Assembly: GCF_033344935.1 (NCBI RefSeq) | Contig: NZ_JAWPMM010000001.1 | Location: 3,995,501-4,059,500 of the forward strand | Reading direction: 5' to 3' | Length of the DNA stretch: 64,000 bases | From: Reichenbachiella sp. | GTDB taxonomy: Bacteria > Bacteroidota > Bacteroidia > Cytophagales > Cyclobacteriaceae | Shown here: one piece after another, positions 45,953-59,073 of the stretch | How the letters are laid out: each line of letters starts with the position of its first letter | How positions within the stretch are numbered: position 1 is the stretch's first letter | Notes under the pieces: generated by a model | The model's database searches: none | Seen by the model: the letters and a program-made list of their open reading frames with translations, nothing else | What the model was told of the DNA's origin: nothing | Program-made: the position numbers and the translations under genes

Positions 45953-46258
45953 TTAGACCTTAATCTCTACATCTACACCACTTGGCAATTCAAGCTTCAT
46001 CAATGCATCTACAGTTTTTGCACTATTAGAGAAGATATCTACCAATCTCTTGTAAGTACAAAGCTGGAATTGCTCACGAGCTTTCTTGTTTACGTGGGGT
46101 GACTTCAATACAGTAAACTTTTCTTTTACTGTAGGAAGTGGAATAGGTCCGCTTACTACAGCACCAGTAGTTTTTACTGCTCTCACGATTTTCTCAGAAG
46201 ACTTGTCTACCAAGTTATGGTCGTAAGACTTTAGTTTAATTCTAATTTTCTGATTCAT
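45953..46258 (-). CDS. rpsJ: Ribosomal protein S10
   Basis: Small-subunit head protein and NusB partner in antitermination. 101 residues. [39 protein letters not shown] and [15 protein letters not shown] are conserved. It is transcribed with fusA (12-bp gap) and cut off from rplC by a terminator. Confidence 0.97.
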   Translation of the reverse strand: MNQKIRIKLKSYDHNLVDKSSEKIVRAVKTTGAVVSGPIPLPTVKEKFTVLKSPHVNKKAREQFQLCTYKRLVDIFSNSAKTVDALMKLELPSGVDVEIKV

Positions 46259-46270
46259 AACTAATATGCT

Positions 46271-48376
46271 TTAAACGGCCTCGCCTTTTACCTTTTTAAT
46301 TACTGCATCCGCAATGTTCTTTGGAACCGGATCGTAGTGTGAGAATGTCAATGAAGCAGTTGCTCTACCAGAAGTCATTGTTCTAAGGTCAGTGATATAA
46401 CCAAACAACTCAGATAACGGAACGTCCGCTTTCACCACTTGAGAATTTCCTTTTACGTCCATTCCTTTCATCAAACCTCTACGTCTGTTCAAGTCACCAG
46501 TCACATTACCAGTATATTCATCTGGAGTAACTACTTCAACACCCATGATAGGCTCAAGTAATACTGGGCTTGCTTTTTTAGCAGCTTCTTTAAATCCAAT
46601 CTTTGCAGCCAATTCGAATGAAAGAGCATCTGAATCCACATCATGGAAAGAACCGTGATACAATTTCACTTTCATGCTATCCAAAGGATATCCAGCCAAA
46701 GGACCATTGTCCATTGCAGATTTGAATCCTTTCTCAATTGCTGGAATAAATTCTTTTGGAATTACACCACCAACAATTTTATTATCAAACTGCAATCCTG
46801 TTTTATCGAAATCCTCATCTACTGGAGACAATTCGAATACGATATCGGCAAATTTACCTTTACCCCCAGATTGCTTTTTGTAAACCTCTTTGTGATCCAC
46901 CAATGATTGGATAGCTTCTTTGTATGCTACCTCAGGAGCTCCCTGGTTGATTTCAACCTTGAATTCTCTCTTCAATCTATCGATGATAATATCCAAGTGA
47001 AGCTCTCCCATACCTCTCAAGATGGTCTGACCAGTTTCGTGATCAGTTTCTACTTGAAGTGTAGGATCCTCTTCTACCAACTTAGCGATTGCCATTCCTA
47101 GTTTGTCCACGTCTGCTTGAGTCTTAGGCTCAATAGCGTATCCAATTACAGGATCAGGGAATACCATTGACTCAAGAACGATTTTGTGTTTTTCGTCACA
47201 AAGCGTATCTCCAGTTTTGATATCCTTAAATCCTACTACTGCAGCAATATCTCCAGCGTGGAATTGATCAATCTGATTTTGCTTGTTAGCATGCATTTGG
47301 AAGATTCGAGAGATTCTCTCTTTCTTCATAGTTCTTGTATTAAATACATATGAACCTGAATCCAACTTACCTGAATAAGATCTAGCAAAACACAAACGGC
47401 CTACGAATGGGTCAGTTGCAATTTTGAACGCTAGTGCTGCAAAAGGCTCATCTTCAGATGGCTTTCTGACAGTTGGTTCTTCAGTATCAGGATTGATACC
47501 TTCGATACCTTCTCTATCCATCGGAGAAGGAAGCAATTCCATTACGTAGTCCAACATGGTCTGAACACCTTTGTTTTTAAAGGCAGATCCACAGAACATT
47601 GGAACGAAGTCCATATTGATGGTTGCTTGTCTAGAAGCAGCAATGATTTCGTCTTTACTAATTGAATTAGGATCTTCGAAATATTTTTCCATCAAAGTCT
47701 CATCGTATTCAGCTACTGCTTCCAACAATTGCTCTCTGTAATGGTCCACATCATCTACCATATCAGCAGGGATTTCGATTTCTTCGAAAGTCATACCCAT
47801 ATCTGCTTCATTCCAGATCATGGCTTTTCTTTCTACCAAATCAACCACACCTTTGAATCCTTCTTCAGCACCGATTGGTAATTGGAAAGGAACTGCTTTA
47901 GTACCTAGTCTCTCTTTTACCTGGTTACACACCATCAAAAAGTCAGCTCCAGCTCTGTCCATTTTATTGACAAAACCTAGACGAGCTACGTTGTAGTTAT
48001 CTGCTAGTCTCCAGTTAGTTTCAGACTGAGGCTCTACACCATCAACTGCACTAAACAAGAAAACCAAACCATCTAATACTCTCAAAGATCTGTTTACCTC
48101 AACGGTAAAATCCACGTGACCAGGAGTATCAATGATGTTGATATGATATTTATTGTCTTTATAAGGCCAGAATACAGTAGTAGCCGCAGAAGTAATAGTA
48201 ATACCTCTTTCTTGCTCTTGCTCCATCCAGTCCATGGTAGCTGCACCATCGTGCACCTCACCAATTTTATGACTTACGCCTGTGTAATACAGGATACGTT
48301 CGGTAGTGGTAGTTTTCCCAGCATCAATGTGTGCTGCAATACCAATATTTCGAGTCAGTTTAAGATCTCTTGCCAT
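46271..48376 (-). CDS. fusA: Elongation factor G
   Basis: GTPase that drives translocation and, with RRF, ribosome recycling. 701 residues. G1 [20 protein letters not shown]2 region [14 protein letters not shown]3 DTPGHVDF, G4 NKMDRAGA and G5 CGSAFKNKG are all intact, followed by domains II-V (for example [15 protein letters not shown], and [15 protein letters not shown]). Third in rpsL-rpsG-fusA-rpsJ. Confidence 0.98.
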   Translation of the reverse strand: MARDLKLTRNIGIAAHIDAGKTTTTERILYYTGVSHKIGEVHDGAATMDWMEQEQERGITITSAATTVFWPYKDNKYHINIIDTPGHVDFTVEVNRSLRVLDGLVFLFSAVDGVEPQSETNWRLADNYNVARLGFVNKMDRAGADFLMVCNQVKERLGTKAVPFQLPIGAEEGFKGVVDLVERKAMIWNEADMGMTFEEIEIPADMVDDVDHYREQLLEAVAEYDETLMEKYFEDPNSISKDEIIAASRQATINMDFVPMFCGSAFKNKGVQTMLDYVMELLPSPMDREGIEGINPDTEEPTVRKPSEDEPFAALAFKIATDPFVGRLCFARSYSGKLDSGSYVFNTRTMKKERISRIFQMHANKQNQIDQFHAGDIAAVVGFKDIKTGDTLCDEKHKIVLESMVFPDPVIGYAIEPKTQADVDKLGMAIAKLVEEDPTLQVETDHETGQTILRGMGELHLDIIIDRLKREFKVEINQGAPEVAYKEAIQSLVDHKEVYKKQSGGKGKFADIVFELSPVDEDFDKTGLQFDNKIVGGVIPKEFIPAIEKGFKSAMDNGPLAGYPLDSMKVKLYHGSFHDVDSDALSFELAAKIGFKEAAKKASPVLLEPIMGVEVVTPDEYTGNVTGDLNRRRGLMKGMDVKGNSQVVKADVPLSELFGYITDLRTMTSGRATASLTFSHYDPVPKNIADAVIKKVKGEAV

Positions 48377-48388
48377 CGTTTCCTGTTA

Positions 48389-48856
48389 TTAAAATCTAAA
48401 ATGTGAAAATGCTTTGTTCGCTTCAGCCATTCTGTGAACGTCATCTTTCTTCTTCACAGCAGCTCCTTCACCTTTAGCAGCAGCAATAATCTCACCAGCC
48501 AATCTCTCTTTCATTGTCTTCTCTCCTCTGGCTCTTGAGTATGAAATCATCCACTTAATTCCTAGGGAAGTTTTCCTGTTCGGTCTTACTTCTATAGGAA
48601 CCTGAAAAGTTGCACCACCTACACGTCTACTTTTCACCTCTACTGAAGGCATGATGTTGTTAAGCGCTTTTTTCCAAGTTTCAAGACCATTCTCACTTGT
48701 TTTTTCTTCTACGATAGCTACTGCATCATAAAAGATCGAATAAGCAATACTCTTCTTTCCGTCCACCATCAGGTAGTTCACAAACTTCGATACTAGCGTA
48801 TCTTGGAACTTCGGATCCGGAAGAATATATCTCTTCTTTGGTTTCGATTTTCTCAT
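48389..48856 (-). CDS. rpsG: Ribosomal protein S7
   Basis: Organises the 3' domain of 16S rRNA; S7 represses the str operon in E. coli. 155 residues. [38 protein letters not shown] and [13 protein letters not shown] are conserved. Confidence 0.98.
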   Translation of the reverse strand: MRKSKPKKRYILPDPKFQDTLVSKFVNYLMVDGKKSIAYSIFYDAVAIVEEKTSENGLETWKKALNNIMPSVEVKSRRVGGATFQVPIEVRPNRKTSLGIKWMISYSRARGEKTMKERLAGEIIAAAKGEGAAVKKKDDVHRMAEANKAFSHFRF

Positions 48857-48875
48857 TTTTTCTTTAAATCAATTT

Positions 48876-49256
48876 TTACTTTTTGTCTTTAGGCTTCTTA
48901 GCTCCGTACTTCGATCTTCTCTGAAGACGGCCACTTACACCGGCAGTGTCTAAGGCTCCTCTAATGATGTGGTATCTTACACCCGGTAAATCTTTTACCC
49001 TTCCTCCTCTGATCAATACAATCGAGTGTTCTTGAAGGTTGTGACCTTCACCTGGAATGTAAGCATTCACTTCCTTGCCATTGGTTAACCTTACCCTAGC
49101 AACTTTTCTCATCGCAGAGTTAGGTTTCTTAGGCGTGGTCGTATATACCCTGGTACATACACCTCGTCTTTGCGGGCAAGAATCCAATGCAGGAGACTTT
49201 GACTTTGACACCAATGTCTTTCTGCCTTTTCTTACTAATTGTTGTATAGTAGGCAT
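48876..49256 (-). CDS. rpsL: Ribosomal protein S12
   Basis: Decoding-centre protein. 126 residues. [20 protein letters not shown], the [15 protein letters not shown] loop and [17 protein letters not shown]. The lysines in TPKKPNSA and VKDLPGVRY, where streptomycin resistance mutations arise in other species, are wild-type. First gene of the str transcript. Confidence 0.98.
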   Translation of the reverse strand: MPTIQQLVRKGRKTLVSKSKSPALDSCPQRRGVCTRVYTTTPKKPNSAMRKVARVRLTNGKEVNAYIPGEGHNLQEHSIVLIRGGRVKDLPGVRYHIIRGALDTAGVSGRLQRRSKYGAKKPKDKK

Positions 49257-49284
49257 TTACTTATTATTTATATATTTCAATTCC

Positions 49285-49300
49285 TCCGAAAATTTTCGGA
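49285..49300. promoter_or_regulatory. Palindrome in the rpsL leader
   Basis: TCCGAAAATTTTCGGA, a perfect 16-bp palindrome between the promoter at 49304 and the rpsL ATG. Candidate site for feedback or for mRNA stability. Confidence 0.4.
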
Positions 49301-49303
49301 ACG

Positions 49304-49334
49304 CAAAAATAGGGATTAAGTATTTCTGAACAAA
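49304..49334 (-). promoter_or_regulatory. Promoter of the str transcript (rpsL-rpsG-fusA-rpsJ)
   Basis: Minus strand TTTG (49334-49331), exactly 19 bases, then TATTTTTG (49311-49304). Both boxes match the Bacteroidota consensus. About 48 bases to the rpsL ATG. Confidence 0.8.
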
Positions 49335-49375
49335 ATATCCTAACCCCTAATTATCTTATTTATTAATCTGTACCG

Positions 49376-49714
49376 TTAAGCCTCGCCTACTGCCCCACCA
49401 AAATTCATTGGAAATTTAGGAGAATCGTCTACGTGTTTTATTGGTCCAAACGTTTGTTCGTATTTATTGATATTATCCTGAAGCGCAGCAAACAGCCTTT
49501 TCGCATGTTCCGGAGTCACTACAACTCTAGATTTCACTTTGGCTTTTGGCACTCCTGGCATCAATCGAATAAAATCAATTACAAACTCAGAATTAGAGTG
49601 GGCGATCATAGCCAAATTGGCATAGACACCCTCTGCTATTTCTTCAGACAATTCAATATTAATTTGATTGCCCTGCTGAGCTTTGTCTTGATTCTCTTCT
49701 TTCTTATTGCTCAT
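49376..49714 (-). CDS. DUF3467 family protein
   Basis: A 112-residue protein of unknown function. Its conserved body runs [37 protein letters not shown] then [17 protein letters not shown]. The start (ATG at 49714) overlaps the last 11 bases of rpoC, implying coupled translation with the polymerase subunit. The pairing with rpoC is common in Bacteroidota, so a role near transcription is possible but not shown. No terminator is visible before the str promoter. Confidence 0.9.
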   Translation of the reverse strand: MSNKKEENQDKAQQGNQINIELSEEIAEGVYANLAMIAHSNSEFVIDFIRLMPGVPKAKVKSRVVVTPEHAKRLFAALQDNINKYEQTFGPIKHVDDSPKFPMNFGGAVGEA

Positions 49715-52700
49715 CTGTTTGGTATTCTTTTGACTTTTCGAATTCCTCTTTAGATGAAACTAAAGAATCATATTCTTCCTGAGAACCTACGATCAAATCC
49801 TGGAATTGTCTCTGTCCTGTACCTGCTGGGATCAAGTGTCCAACAATTACATTCTCTTTCAATCCGTTCAATGTATCTCGCTTACCTCTGATAGACGCTT
49901 CACTCAATACTTTGGTGGTTTCCTGGAAGGAAGCCGCAGAGATGAAACTCTGTGTACCCAAAGAAGCTTGCGTAATACCCTGAAGTGTCGGCTTAGAAAC
50001 AGCAGGTTCAGCATTTCTGACTTGTACCAGTTTCATGTCCTTACGCCTCAAGCTCGAATTTTCATCTCTCAATTGTCTTGAGGTAATGATTTGTCCTTGC
50101 TTCAAGTTTGCAGATTCTCCTGGCTCAATGACAACCTTCATGTCCAGGATCGAATCGTTTTCTTCCATAAACATTAATTTGTCAACTATCTGACCAGGCA
50201 AGAAACTAGTATCTCCTGCGTCAAGAATATTAACTTTCTGCATCATCTGTCTCACGATAGTCTCAATGTGTTTATCATTGATCTTCACACCTTGCAGACG
50301 ATATACTTCCTGAATTTCATTTACCAAATACTCTTGAACAGCGGTTGGGCCTTTAATTGCCAAAATATCCGCAGGAGTAATTGCACCATCAGAAAGTGCG
50401 TACCCAGCTTTTACAAAGTCATTGTCCTGAACTAAGATGTGCTTAGAAAGCGATACCAAGTATCTCTTTTTCACGCCATCCTTAGATTCGATGAAAATTT
50501 CTCTGTTACCTCTCTTGATACCACCGTATGTTACCACACCGTCGATTTCAGAAACTACAGCTGGGTTAGATGGGTTTCTAGCCTCGAATAGTTCTGTTAC
50601 TCTTGGAAGACCCCCAGTAATATCCCTAGACTTACCCATTGTTCTTGGAATTTTCACCAAGATTTGACCAGCCTTAATTTTATCTCCTTCGTCCACTGCC
50701 AAGTGAGCACCTACTGGAATGTTGAATGTATATTCTTCATCCTTAGACTCTACTATAATGGCAGGGTTTTTAGTTTTATCTTTAGTATCGATAATTACCT
50801 TCTCTCTGTGACCAGTTTGCTCATCAGATTCTTCTTTGTAGGTAATACCTTCTACGATAGATTCGAAATTAACTGTACCATCAGCTGCAGAAAGAATAAC
50901 TGCATTGTATGGATCCCAGTGACAAAGCTTATCCCCTTTCTTCACTTTCTTCTTGTTTTTCACATCCAAGAAAGCACCGTAAGGCACGTGATTAGTAATC
51001 AAAGTTTTACCAGACTCAGGATCTACGATTCTGATCTCTCCAGTTCTACCCATTACTACTTCTACAGCATCGCCATCTGCGTTGGTTGTTTTGATTGCTC
51101 TCAAACCTTCCATCTCAACCACACCATCAAATTTCGCTGGAATAGTTGCATCAACAGCAATATTAGATGCGGTACCCCCAACGTGGAATGTTCTCAATGT
51201 CAACTGTGTACCAGGCTCACCGATAGACTGTGCAGCAATTACGCCTACAGCTTCACCACTTTGTGCCATAGCACCCGTAGCCAAGTTACGTCCATAACAT
51301 AATGCACAAACACCTTTCTTAGACTCACAAGTCAATACAGATCTGATCTCAACAGATTCAATAGCTGTATCGTCTACTTTCTCTGCTAACTCTTCTGTAA
51401 TTTCAATGCCTGCAGGAATCAACAATTCTTCAGTAATCGGGTCATATACATCATGTACAGACACTCTTCCCAAGATTCTTTCAGATAACGGCTCAACGAT
51501 ATCCTCGTTGTCTTTCAAGGCTGAAACGTCCAACCCTCTCAAAGTACCACAATCTTCTTCGTTGACTACTACATCCTGAGATACGTCTACCAAACGTCTT
51601 GTCAAGTAACCCGCATCTGCAGTTTTCAATGCTGTATCGGCCAAACCTTTACGAGCACCGTGAGTAGAAATAAAGTACTCGATTACATCTAGCCCTTCCT
51701 TAAAGTTGGATAGAATTGGGTTTTCAATGATCTCACCAACAGAACCTTGTAAGTTCTTTTGTGGCTTGGCCATCAAACCTCTCATTCCGCCCAACTGACG
51801 AATCTGCTCTCTAGAACCCCTCGCACCTGAGTGCATCATCATGTAGATCGAGTTGAATCCTTGATCTTCTTCTTCGAGCTGCTTCATCAATGTACCAGTC
51901 AACATAGAGTTGATTCTGGTCCAGATATCAATAACCTGATTGTATCTCTCGTTGTCAGTGATCAGACCCATTTGGTAGTTTTGCCATACAGCTTCCACTT
52001 CCTCTTTAGCCTGAGCTACCAACTTATCTTTTTCTTCTGGAATGTTGATATCACCAAGTCCCATAGACAATCCGCCTTTGTAAGCAGACTGGAATCCAAG
52101 GTGCTTGATATCATCAAGGAACTGTGCCGTTCTGGCCATTCCTGAAATTTTGAACACGTTAGAAATGATTTGCTGTAATTTCTTCTTAGACAACAACTCA
52201 TCTACGAAACCAACTTCTTCAGGTACCAACTGGTTGAATATAACTCTACCAGCAACAGTTTCGATAATCTTAGTCTCCAACTCACCACTTGCAGTACGAA
52301 CCTTAGTTCTTACTTTGATGAAAGCATGCTTAGACAATCTACCTTCATTGATTGCGATTTCTACTTCTTCAGCACTGTAGAAAGTCATGCCTTCTCCAGC
52401 TACTACTTCTTTATCAGTACTTCTCTTTCCTTTAGTTACATAATAAAGACCTAAAACCATATCCTGAGAAGGTACCGTAATCGGCGCTCCGTTAGCAGGG
52501 TTAAGGATGTTGTGAGAAGCCAACATCAATACTGATGCTTCCAAGATCGCTTCATGGCCTAAAGGCACGTGAACCGCCATCTGGTCACCATCAAAATCGG
52601 CGTTGAATGCTGTACAAGCTAATGGGTGTAATTGAATCGCTTTACCTTCAATCATTTTAGGCTGGAAAGCCTGAATACCCAACCTGTGAAGCGTAGGAGC

Positions 52701-54017
52701 TCTGTTAAGCAGTACAGGGTGTCCTTTCAATACATTCTCAAGAATGTCCCAAATCACAGGATCCTTACGATCAACGATTTTCTTCGCTGATTTTACTGTC
52801 TTAACAATTCCTCTTTCTATTAATTTTCTGATAACGAATGGTTTGAAAAGCTCGGCAGCCATTCCTTTAGGAAGACCACATTCGTGCATTTTCAATTCCG
52901 GTCCTACTACAATTACAGAACGACCAGAGTAATCCACCCTTTTACCAAGCAAGTTTTGACGGAATCTACCTTGCTTACCTTTAAGCATATCACTCAAAGA
53001 TTTCAAAGCTCTGTTTCCATCAGATCTTACTGCGTTTACTTTTCTTGAGTTATCGAAAAGTGAGTCAACCGCTTCCTGAAGCATACGTTTCTCATTTCTA
53101 AGAATTACTTCTGGTGCTTTGATATCGATCAATCGCTTCAAACGATTGTTTCTGATAATCACTCTTCTATAAAGATCATTCAAATCAGAGGTAGCGAATC
53201 TACCACCGTCCAATGGCACCAATGGTCTCAATTCCGGAGGAATAACCGGCACCATTTTAATGATCATCCACTCAGGCTTGTTTTCGATTCTAGTTTTGGC
53301 ATCTCTAAATGCTTCAACCACTTTCAATCTTTTCAAAGCTTCTGCTTTTCTCTGCTGAGAAGTATCAGTAGCTGCCTGGTGTCTTAGTTCGTATGATAAT
53401 TCATCTAGTTTGATTCTAGACAAAGACATTTCTAATGCCTCTGCTCCCATCTTCGCGATAAATTTGTTTGGATCGTCGTCATCCAACAATTGGTTTTCTC
53501 TTGGCAATTTGTCCAAGATATCCAAGTACTCATCCTCAGTCAAGAAATCGTGACGAGCAATACCATCTTCTTCTTTCGCTCCTGGCTGGATCACCAAGTA
53601 ACGCTCGTAGTAAATGATTTGATCTAATTTCTTAGTAGGAATTCCAAGGAGATATCCAATCTTGTTAGGTAGAGATTTGAAATACCAGATATGTGCAACA
53701 GGTACTACCAACTCGATGTGTCCCATGCGCTCACGTCTTACCTTCTTCTCGGTAACTTCAACACCACATCTGTCACAGATAATACCTTTATATCTGATTC
53801 TCTTATATTTCCCGCAATGACATTCCCAATCTTTTACTGGACCGAAAATACGCTCACAGAACAATCCACCCATTTCGGGCTTATACGTTCTATAATTGAT
53901 AGTTTCAGGCTGTGTAACCTCACCGTGTGAGCTTTCCAGAATAGATTCGGGAGAAGCTAAACTCACTGTAACTCTCGAAAAGTTGCTGCTTAGCTTTTTG
54001 CTTTTTCTGAATGCCAT
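49704..54017 (-). CDS. rpoC: RNA polymerase beta' subunit
   Basis: Catalytic large subunit, 1437 residues. N-terminal zinc site in [20 protein letters not shown], the lid/rudder/clamp region, then the active-site loop [12 protein letters not shown] holding the Mg-binding aspartates. The bridge helix and trigger loop are near [20 protein letters not shown], the second zinc site is [16 protein letters not shown], and there is [22 protein letters not shown] start 48 bp after rpoB. Confidence 0.98.
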   Translation of the reverse strand: MAFRKSKKLSSNFSRVTVSLASPESILESSHGEVTQPETINYRTYKPEMGGLFCERIFGPVKDWECHCGKYKRIRYKGIICDRCGVEVTEKKVRRERMGHIELVVPVAHIWYFKSLPNKIGYLLGIPTKKLDQIIYYERYLVIQPGAKEEDGIARHDFLTEDEYLDILDKLPRENQLLDDDDPNKFIAKMGAEALEMSLSRIKLDELSYELRHQAATDTSQQRKAEALKRLKVVEAFRDAKTRIENKPEWMIIKMVPVIPPELRPLVPLDGGRFATSDLNDLYRRVIIRNNRLKRLIDIKAPEVILRNEKRMLQEAVDSLFDNSRKVNAVRSDGNRALKSLSDMLKGKQGRFRQNLLGKRVDYSGRSVIVVGPELKMHECGLPKGMAAELFKPFVIRKLIERGIVKTVKSAKKIVDRKDPVIWDILENVLKGHPVLLNRAPTLHRLGIQAFQPKMIEGKAIQLHPLACTAFNADFDGDQMAVHVPLGHEAILEASVLMLASHNILNPANGAPITVPSQDMVLGLYYVTKGKRSTDKEVVAGEGMTFYSAEEVEIAINEGRLSKHAFIKVRTKVRTASGELETKIIETVAGRVIFNQLVPEEVGFVDELLSKKKLQQIISNVFKISGMARTAQFLDDIKHLGFQSAYKGGLSMGLGDINIPEEKDKLVAQAKEEVEAVWQNYQMGLITDNERYNQVIDIWTRINSMLTGTLMKQLEEEDQGFNSIYMMMHSGARGSREQIRQLGGMRGLMAKPQKNLQGSVGEIIENPILSNFKEGLDVIEYFISTHGARKGLADTALKTADAGYLTRRLVDVSQDVVVNEEDCGTLRGLDVSALKDNEDIVEPLSERILGRVSVHDVYDPITEELLIPAGIEITEELAEKVDDTAIESVEIRSVLTCESKKGVCALCYGRNLATGAMAQSGEAVGVIAAQSIGEPGTQLTLRTFHVGGTASNIAVDATIPAKFDGVVEMEGLRAIKTTNADGDAVEVVMGRTGEIRIVDPESGKTLITNHVPYGAFLDVKNKKKVKKGDKLCHWDPYNAVILSAADGTVNFESIVEGITYKEESDEQTGHREKVIIDTKDKTKNPAIIVESKDEEYTFNIPVGAHLAVDEGDKIKAGQILVKIPRTMGKSRDITGGLPRVTELFEARNPSNPAVVSEIDGVVTYGGIKRGNREIFIESKDGVKKRYLVSLSKHILVQDNDFVKAGYALSDGAITPADILAIKGPTAVQEYLVNEIQEVYRLQGVKINDKHIETIVRQMMQKVNILDAGDTSFLPGQIVDKLMFMEENDSILDMKVVIEPGESANLKQGQIITSRQLRDENSSLRRKDMKLVQVRNAEPAVSKPTLQGITQASLGTQSFISAASFQETTKVLSEASIRGKRDTLNGLKENVIVGHLIPAGTGQRQFQDLIVGSQEEYDSLVSSKEEFEKSKEYQTDEQ

Positions 54018-54065
54018 AATTACAATCTTATATGTTAATGACCCGAAGGTCTTATGATCAATTAA

Positions 54066-57000
54066 TTAGTCTAAAGTAATTTCAAGAGCCAAACCTCTCA
54101 ATTCGTGAACAAGTACGTTGAACGACTCTGGAATATTTGGTTTGTTCATATTCTCGCCTTTTACGATGGCTTCATATGCTTTTGCTCTACCGATGACATC
54201 ATCCGATTTGATTGTCAGGATTTCTTGAAGCACGTTGGCTGCACCAAATGCCTCCAATGCCCAAACTTCCATCTCACCAAAACGCTGTCCACCAAACTGT
54301 GCCTTACCACCCAATGGCTGCTGAGTAATCAGCGAGTAAGGTCCGATTGATCTTGCATGCATTTTATCATCTACCAAGTGACCTAGTTTCAGCATGTAAA
54401 TCACACCTACAGTAACTGGCTGATCGAATCTATTACCAGACAATCCATCGTAAAGGTAAGTTCTACCATACTCAGGCAATCCAGCTTCTTTCAATTCTGA
54501 AGCTACTTGATCCATGCTAGCTCCATCGAAAATTGGTGTAGCATATTTTCTACCCAATTTCAATCCAGCCCAACCTAGAACGGTTTCGTAGATCTGACCA
54601 ATGTTCATCCTTGATGGTACACCCAATGGGTTCAAACAGATATCAACAGGCGTTCCATCTTCCAAGAAAGGCATATCTTCCTCTCTTACGATTCTGGCTA
54701 CTACTCCTTTGTTACCGTGACGACCCGCCATCTTATCACCTACTTTCAATTTACGCTTCTTAGCCACGTAAACTTTAGCAAGCTGAACGATGCCTGCTGG
54801 CAATTCATCCCCAACTTCCAAAGTGAATTTCTCACGCTTGAAGATACCACCGATATCGTGTCTCTTCTTGCCAAAGTTTTTGACTAATTCAAAAACCATT
54901 TTGTTCACTTTCTCATCGGCAGTCCAATTATCCAACAACAAGTCACCAATAAGGTTTACTTCGTCTTGAACATTGTAATTAGACTCGTCTCTATAAATAT
55001 TCTTTTCAGGGAAAAGGTTCTCTTCAATATTCTTAGCATTGAACTTCACACCTTTCGACATGATTTCATCACCAAATTTATGTTTAACACCCTGACAAGT
55101 TTTACCTCCAAGAAGCTCAACCAATTTAGAGATCATTACACCTCTCAATTCTTTCAACTCTTGAGAGTAATTGTTTTTCAAAATCTCAACTTCTCTCTTA
55201 GTTTTTGCTCTAAGATCTTTGTCCTTCTTAGGTCTAGAGAACAATTTAGTATCGATAACCACACCTCTTAATGATGGAGAAGCTTTCAAAGAAGCATCTT
55301 TCACATCACCCGCTTTGTCTCCAAAGATGGCTCTCAATAATTTCTCTTCCGGTGTCGGATCAGTTTCTCCTTTAGGAGTAATCTTTCCTATAAGAATATC
55401 ACCTTCTTTGATTTCAGCTCCGATTCTGATGATACCATTCTCATCAAGATTTTTTACTGCTTCCTCACTTACGTTTGGAATCTCAGAAGTCAATTCCTCT
55501 TCACCTCTTTTTGTATCTCTAACTTCTAATTCAAATTCATCAATGTGAATTGAAGTAAACACGTCATCTCGTACAACTTTCTCGGAAATTACGATCGCAT
55601 CCTCAAAGTTGTATCCTTGCCAAGGCATGAAAGCCACTGTCAAGTTTCTACCTAGAGCCAATTCGCCATCTTCTGTAGCAAATCCTTCACAAAGTGCTTG
55701 ACCTTCAGATACGATATCTCCCTTCAACACGATTGGCTTCAAGTTGATACAAGTATCTTGGTTTGTTCTTCTGAATTTGATTAGATCATAAGTAATATGC
55801 TCTTCATCAAATGAAACCAATCTTTCATCTTCAGAAACGTCATACTTCACTACAATCTTAGTTGCATCCACTTCTACTACTTCACCTTTTCCTCTAGCGA
55901 GAATCAATGAACGAGAATCTAATGCCACTCTCTTCTCCAAGCCTGTTCCTACGATTGGTGCCTGAGGCTTCAACAATGGCACCGCTTGGCGCTGCATGTT
56001 GGATCCCATCAAAGCTCTGTTCGCATCATCATGCTCCAAGAAAGGAATCATTGACGCTGCTACAGATACAATCTGGTTAGGCGCCACATCCATATATTTA
56101 AGATCTTTCGGTCCTACCACTGGGAAGTCACCTTCGAATCTTGCTTTAACTGTATCATTCACAAAGTTTCCATTGTCTTCCAATGGAGCGTTTGCCTGTG
56201 CAATGTTGTAGGTATCTTCTTCTTCAGCAGTCAGATACTTCACATTACTGGTCATATTTACCACGCCATTCTCTACTTCTCTATAAGGAGTTTCGATGAA
56301 TCCCATGCTGTTTACTTTCGCATGCACACAAAGTGAAGAAATCAAACCAATGTTTGGACCTTCCGGTGTTTCAATCGTACAAAGACGACCGTAGTGTGTG
56401 TAGTGAACATCTCGAACCTCAAAACCAGCTCTTTCTCTAGAAAGACCACCTGGTCCAAGTGCCGACATTCTTCTTTTGTGAGTCACCTCTGCTAGTGGAT
56501 TCGTTTGATCCATGAACTGAGATAACTGGTTCGTTCCGAAGAAAGAGTTGATCACAGAAGAAAGTGTTCTTGCATTAATCAAATCAATAGGTTTGAACTC
56601 CTCGTTGTCACGAACGTTCATTCTTTCTTTGATGGTACGAGCCATTCTTGAAAGACCTACGCCAAACTGAGCGTAAAGCTGCTCACCCACAGTTCTAACT
56701 CTTCTGTTACTCAAGTGATCGATATCATCCACCACTGCTTTTGAATTGATCAAACCGATCAAATATTTTACGATCAAGATGATATCCTCAGTAGTCAATA
56801 CTCTTGAATCGTTGCTTAGGTCTAATTGAAGCTTACGGTTGATTCTATATCGACCAACTTCACCTAAGTCATATCTCTTATCACTGAAGAACAAGTTGTT
56901 GATGATGTCCCTTGCGGTCTGCTCATCAGGTGCTTCAGTGTTTCTTAATTGTCTATAGATTTGTTCTACCGCTTCTTTTTCAGAGTTTGAATTATCCTTC

Positions 57001-57938
57001 TGAAGCGTGTTGTAGATAATAGAGTAGTCAGTAATATTTACGTCCTTCTTGTGAAGGATGATAGATTTAGAACCTGAATCTACGATGGTTTCTATATCCT
57101 CTTCGTTGATTACTGAGTCTCTTTCTAATACGACTTCATTTCTATCGATAGATACCACTTCTCCAGTATCCTCATCCACGAAATCTTCAGTCCAAGTTCT
57201 AAGAACTCTCGCTGCTAATTTTCTACCAATAACTTTCTTCAACTCTTTAGCATTCGCTGGAATCTCTTCAGATAATCCAAACAAATCCAAGATGTCCTTA
57301 TCAGATCCATATCCAATAGATCTCAAAAGTGTAGTTACTGGGAATTTTTTCTTTCGGTCAATGTACGCGTACATGACGTTGTTTACGTCAGTTGCGAATT
57401 CTATCCAAGATCCTTTGAAAGGGATAATTCTTGCAGAATATAATTTAGTACCGTTGGTGTGCTTACTTTGGGCAAAGAATACACCTGGTGATCTGTGCAG
57501 CTGAGAAACAATTACTCTCTCTGCTCCATTGATTACGAACGACCCTTTGGCAGTCATGTATGGGATATTTCCCAAGAACACTTCCTGCTCGATGGTTTCA
57601 AAATCATCATTGTCCTCATCGTTACAAGACAATTTCAATTTTGCCTTTAGAGGAACTGAATATGTTAACCCTCTATCGATACACTCATCCACGTTGTATT
57701 TTGGTGGATCTACCAAGTAATCGATAAATTCAAGTACAAAATTCTCTCTTGAGTCAGAAATAGGGAAGTTTTCTGAGAAAACTTTAAAAAGTCCTTCCTG
57801 AATTCTTTTTTCAGCGGGCGTTTCCAACTGAAAAAAATCTTCAAAAGATTGTAATTGAACCTTCAAGAAATCAGGATAATCAATCACTGATTTTATCGAA
57901 GAAAAATTAATTCTTTCGGATTTATTTTTACTAGCCAA
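54066..57938 (-). CDS. rpoB: RNA polymerase beta subunit
   Basis: 1290 residues. The rifampicin-site block is [20 protein letters not shown] followed by [18 protein letters not shown]; the positions that commonly mutate to resistance (Gln, Asp, His, Ser) are all wild-type. Later blocks include [36 protein letters not shown] and [17 protein letters not shown]. No ATG is available: the frame closes upstream and the only suitable start is TTG at 57938 (encoding [10 protein letters not shown]). A 136-bp leader with a stable hairpin precedes it. Confidence 0.98.
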   Translation of the reverse strand: MASKNKSERINFSSIKSVIDYPDFLKVQLQSFEDFFQLETPAEKRIQEGLFKVFSENFPISDSRENFVLEFIDYLVDPPKYNVDECIDRGLTYSVPLKAKLKLSCNDEDNDDFETIEQEVFLGNIPYMTAKGSFVINGAERVIVSQLHRSPGVFFAQSKHTNGTKLYSARIIPFKGSWIEFATDVNNVMYAYIDRKKKFPVTTLLRSIGYGSDKDILDLFGLSEEIPANAKELKKVIGRKLAARVLRTWTEDFVDEDTGEVVSIDRNEVVLERDSVINEEDIETIVDSGSKSIILHKKDVNITDYSIIYNTLQKDNSNSEKEAVEQIYRQLRNTEAPDEQTARDIINNLFFSDKRYDLGEVGRYRINRKLQLDLSNDSRVLTTEDIILIVKYLIGLINSKAVVDDIDHLSNRRVRTVGEQLYAQFGVGLSRMARTIKERMNVRDNEEFKPIDLINARTLSSVINSFFGTNQLSQFMDQTNPLAEVTHKRRMSALGPGGLSRERAGFEVRDVHYTHYGRLCTIETPEGPNIGLISSLCVHAKVNSMGFIETPYREVENGVVNMTSNVKYLTAEEEDTYNIAQANAPLEDNGNFVNDTVKARFEGDFPVVGPKDLKYMDVAPNQIVSVAASMIPFLEHDDANRALMGSNMQRQAVPLLKPQAPIVGTGLEKRVALDSRSLILARGKGEVVEVDATKIVVKYDVSEDERLVSFDEEHITYDLIKFRRTNQDTCINLKPIVLKGDIVSEGQALCEGFATEDGELALGRNLTVAFMPWQGYNFEDAIVISEKVVRDDVFTSIHIDEFELEVRDTKRGEEELTSEIPNVSEEAVKNLDENGIIRIGAEIKEGDILIGKITPKGETDPTPEEKLLRAIFGDKAGDVKDASLKASPSLRGVVIDTKLFSRPKKDKDLRAKTKREVEILKNNYSQELKELRGVMISKLVELLGGKTCQGVKHKFGDEIMSKGVKFNAKNIEENLFPEKNIYRDESNYNVQDEVNLIGDLLLDNWTADEKVNKMVFELVKNFGKKRHDIGGIFKREKFTLEVGDELPAGIVQLAKVYVAKKRKLKVGDKMAGRHGNKGVVARIVREEDMPFLEDGTPVDICLNPLGVPSRMNIGQIYETVLGWAGLKLGRKYATPIFDGASMDQVASELKEAGLPEYGRTYLYDGLSGNRFDQPVTVGVIYMLKLGHLVDDKMHARSIGPYSLITQQPLGGKAQFGGQRFGEMEVWALEAFGAANVLQEILTIKSDDVIGRAKAYEAIVKGENMNKPNIPESFNVLVHELRGLALEITLD

Positions 57939-58013
57939 GGCCGTACAATTTTATGTGATAATAATGTAAGTAATTGTCTCTACAAAAACACAACTTGCAG
58001 AAACAGGAAAAGA

Positions 58014-58033
58014 CCCCGATAGATATCGGGGCC
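58014..58033. terminator. Attenuator-like hairpin between rplL and rpoB
   Basis: CCCCGATA (58014-58021) pairs with TATCGGGG (58024-58031), in practice CCCCGA-6-TCGGGG. On the minus strand only CTTTTCC follows, a weak T-run, which would let part of the transcription pass. A partial terminator at the same place in E. coli sets the ratio of L7/L12 to polymerase. Confidence 0.65.
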
Positions 58034-58074
58034 TAATTTTTTAGACGTTTTTAAAACTAAAAACAGTCAAATTT

Positions 58075-58452
58075 TTACTTAAGCTCTACTTCAGCTCCAG
58101 CTTCTTCAAGCTGCTTCTTAAGTCCTTCAGCTTCGTCCTTAGCAACACCTTCTTTTAATGCTTTAGGTGCACCATCAACTAGTTCTTTAGCTTCTTTCAA
58201 TCCTAGTCCAGTCAATTCCTTAACCAACTTCACGATAGCCAATTTAGCTCCTCCTGGAGATTTCAAGATAACGTCGAAAGAATCTTTTTCAGCAGCTTCT
58301 TCTCCACCACCAGCAGCACCAGCAACCATTACTGGAGCAGCAGCAGCAGCAGGCTCGATGCCATGCTCTTCTTTCAAAATTTCAGCTAATTCATTTACTT
58401 CCTTTACAGTTAGTCCTACCAACTGATCAGCGAATGCTTTTAAATCTGCCAT
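58075..58452 (-). CDS. rplL: Ribosomal protein L7/L12
   Basis: Flexible stalk protein present in several copies per ribosome that recruits GTPase factors. 125 residues: N-terminal dimer domain ([20 protein letters not shown]), Ala/Gly hinge ([15 protein letters not shown]) and C-terminal factor-binding domain [31 protein letters not shown]. Confidence 0.97.
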   Translation of the reverse strand: MADLKAFADQLVGLTVKEVNELAEILKEEHGIEPAAAAAPVMVAGAAGGGEEAAEKDSFDVILKSPGGAKLAIVKLVKELTGLGLKEAKELVDGAPKALKEGVAKDEAEGLKKQLEEAGAEVELK

Positions 58453-58491
58453 TGTATTTTAATATTTAATTTTAATAATTTGAAACCAATT

Positions 58492-59022
58492 TTAACGTTC
58501 TGACAACGTTTTGACCAATCCTGAAAGAGTTTGTCCTCCACTCTGTAGAGCAGATACAACGTTCTTCGCAGGAGATTGCAACAATCCAATAATCTCGCCA
58601 ATAAGTTCGCTTTTCGACTTAAGTGTAGCAAGCGTATTCAAATGTTCCTCACCAATAAAGAGATCGTAATCGATGGAAGCTCCCTTTAATTTTGGTCTAT
58701 CTGCACTGTCAGCTTTTTTAAATTCTTTGATGATCTTAGCAGGGACATTCGCATTTTCTGCTCCTGTAAACATTACCCCTGAAAATCCTGTTAATACTTC
58801 ATCATTCAATGAAGAAAAGTCCGCATCAACAGTTTCCAAAGCTTTTCTGATAAGTGTATTTTTCACCACTTTGTACTCTACACCGTTATCAAAACATTTC
58901 TGTCTGAAATCATTTACTTCTGCTACAGTTAAACCTGAAGCGTCAGTAAAATAGAAATTACTAGTTTCCTTGAATTTCTCAGAAAGTTCTTTAATAACGA
59001 CTGCTTTTTCTGCTTTAGTCAT
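58492..59022 (-). CDS. rplJ: Ribosomal protein L10
   Basis: Stalk base that holds the L7/L12 dimers; E. coli L10 represses this operon. 176 residues. EKAVVIKELSEKFKETSNFYFTDASGLTVAEVN and NGVEYKVVKNTLIRKA. The gap to rplA is 51 bp, short for the extended L10 leader known in other bacteria. Confidence 0.96.
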   Translation of the reverse strand: MTKAEKAVVIKELSEKFKETSNFYFTDASGLTVAEVNDFRQKCFDNGVEYKVVKNTLIRKALETVDADFSSLNDEVLTGFSGVMFTGAENANVPAKIIKEFKKADSADRPKLKGASIDYDLFIGEEHLNTLATLKSKSELIGEIIGLLQSPAKNVVSALQSGGQTLSGLVKTLSER

Positions 59023-59073
59023 TTTGTTCTTTATTTAGAATCCTGCCGCAAGCGACATTGATTATAAAAGCTT

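Noticed and set aside
46643-57720. Long plus-strand frames opposite fusA, rpoC and rpoB
   Set aside because: They are antisense shadows of highly conserved genes, with no promoter boxes or recognisable domains.
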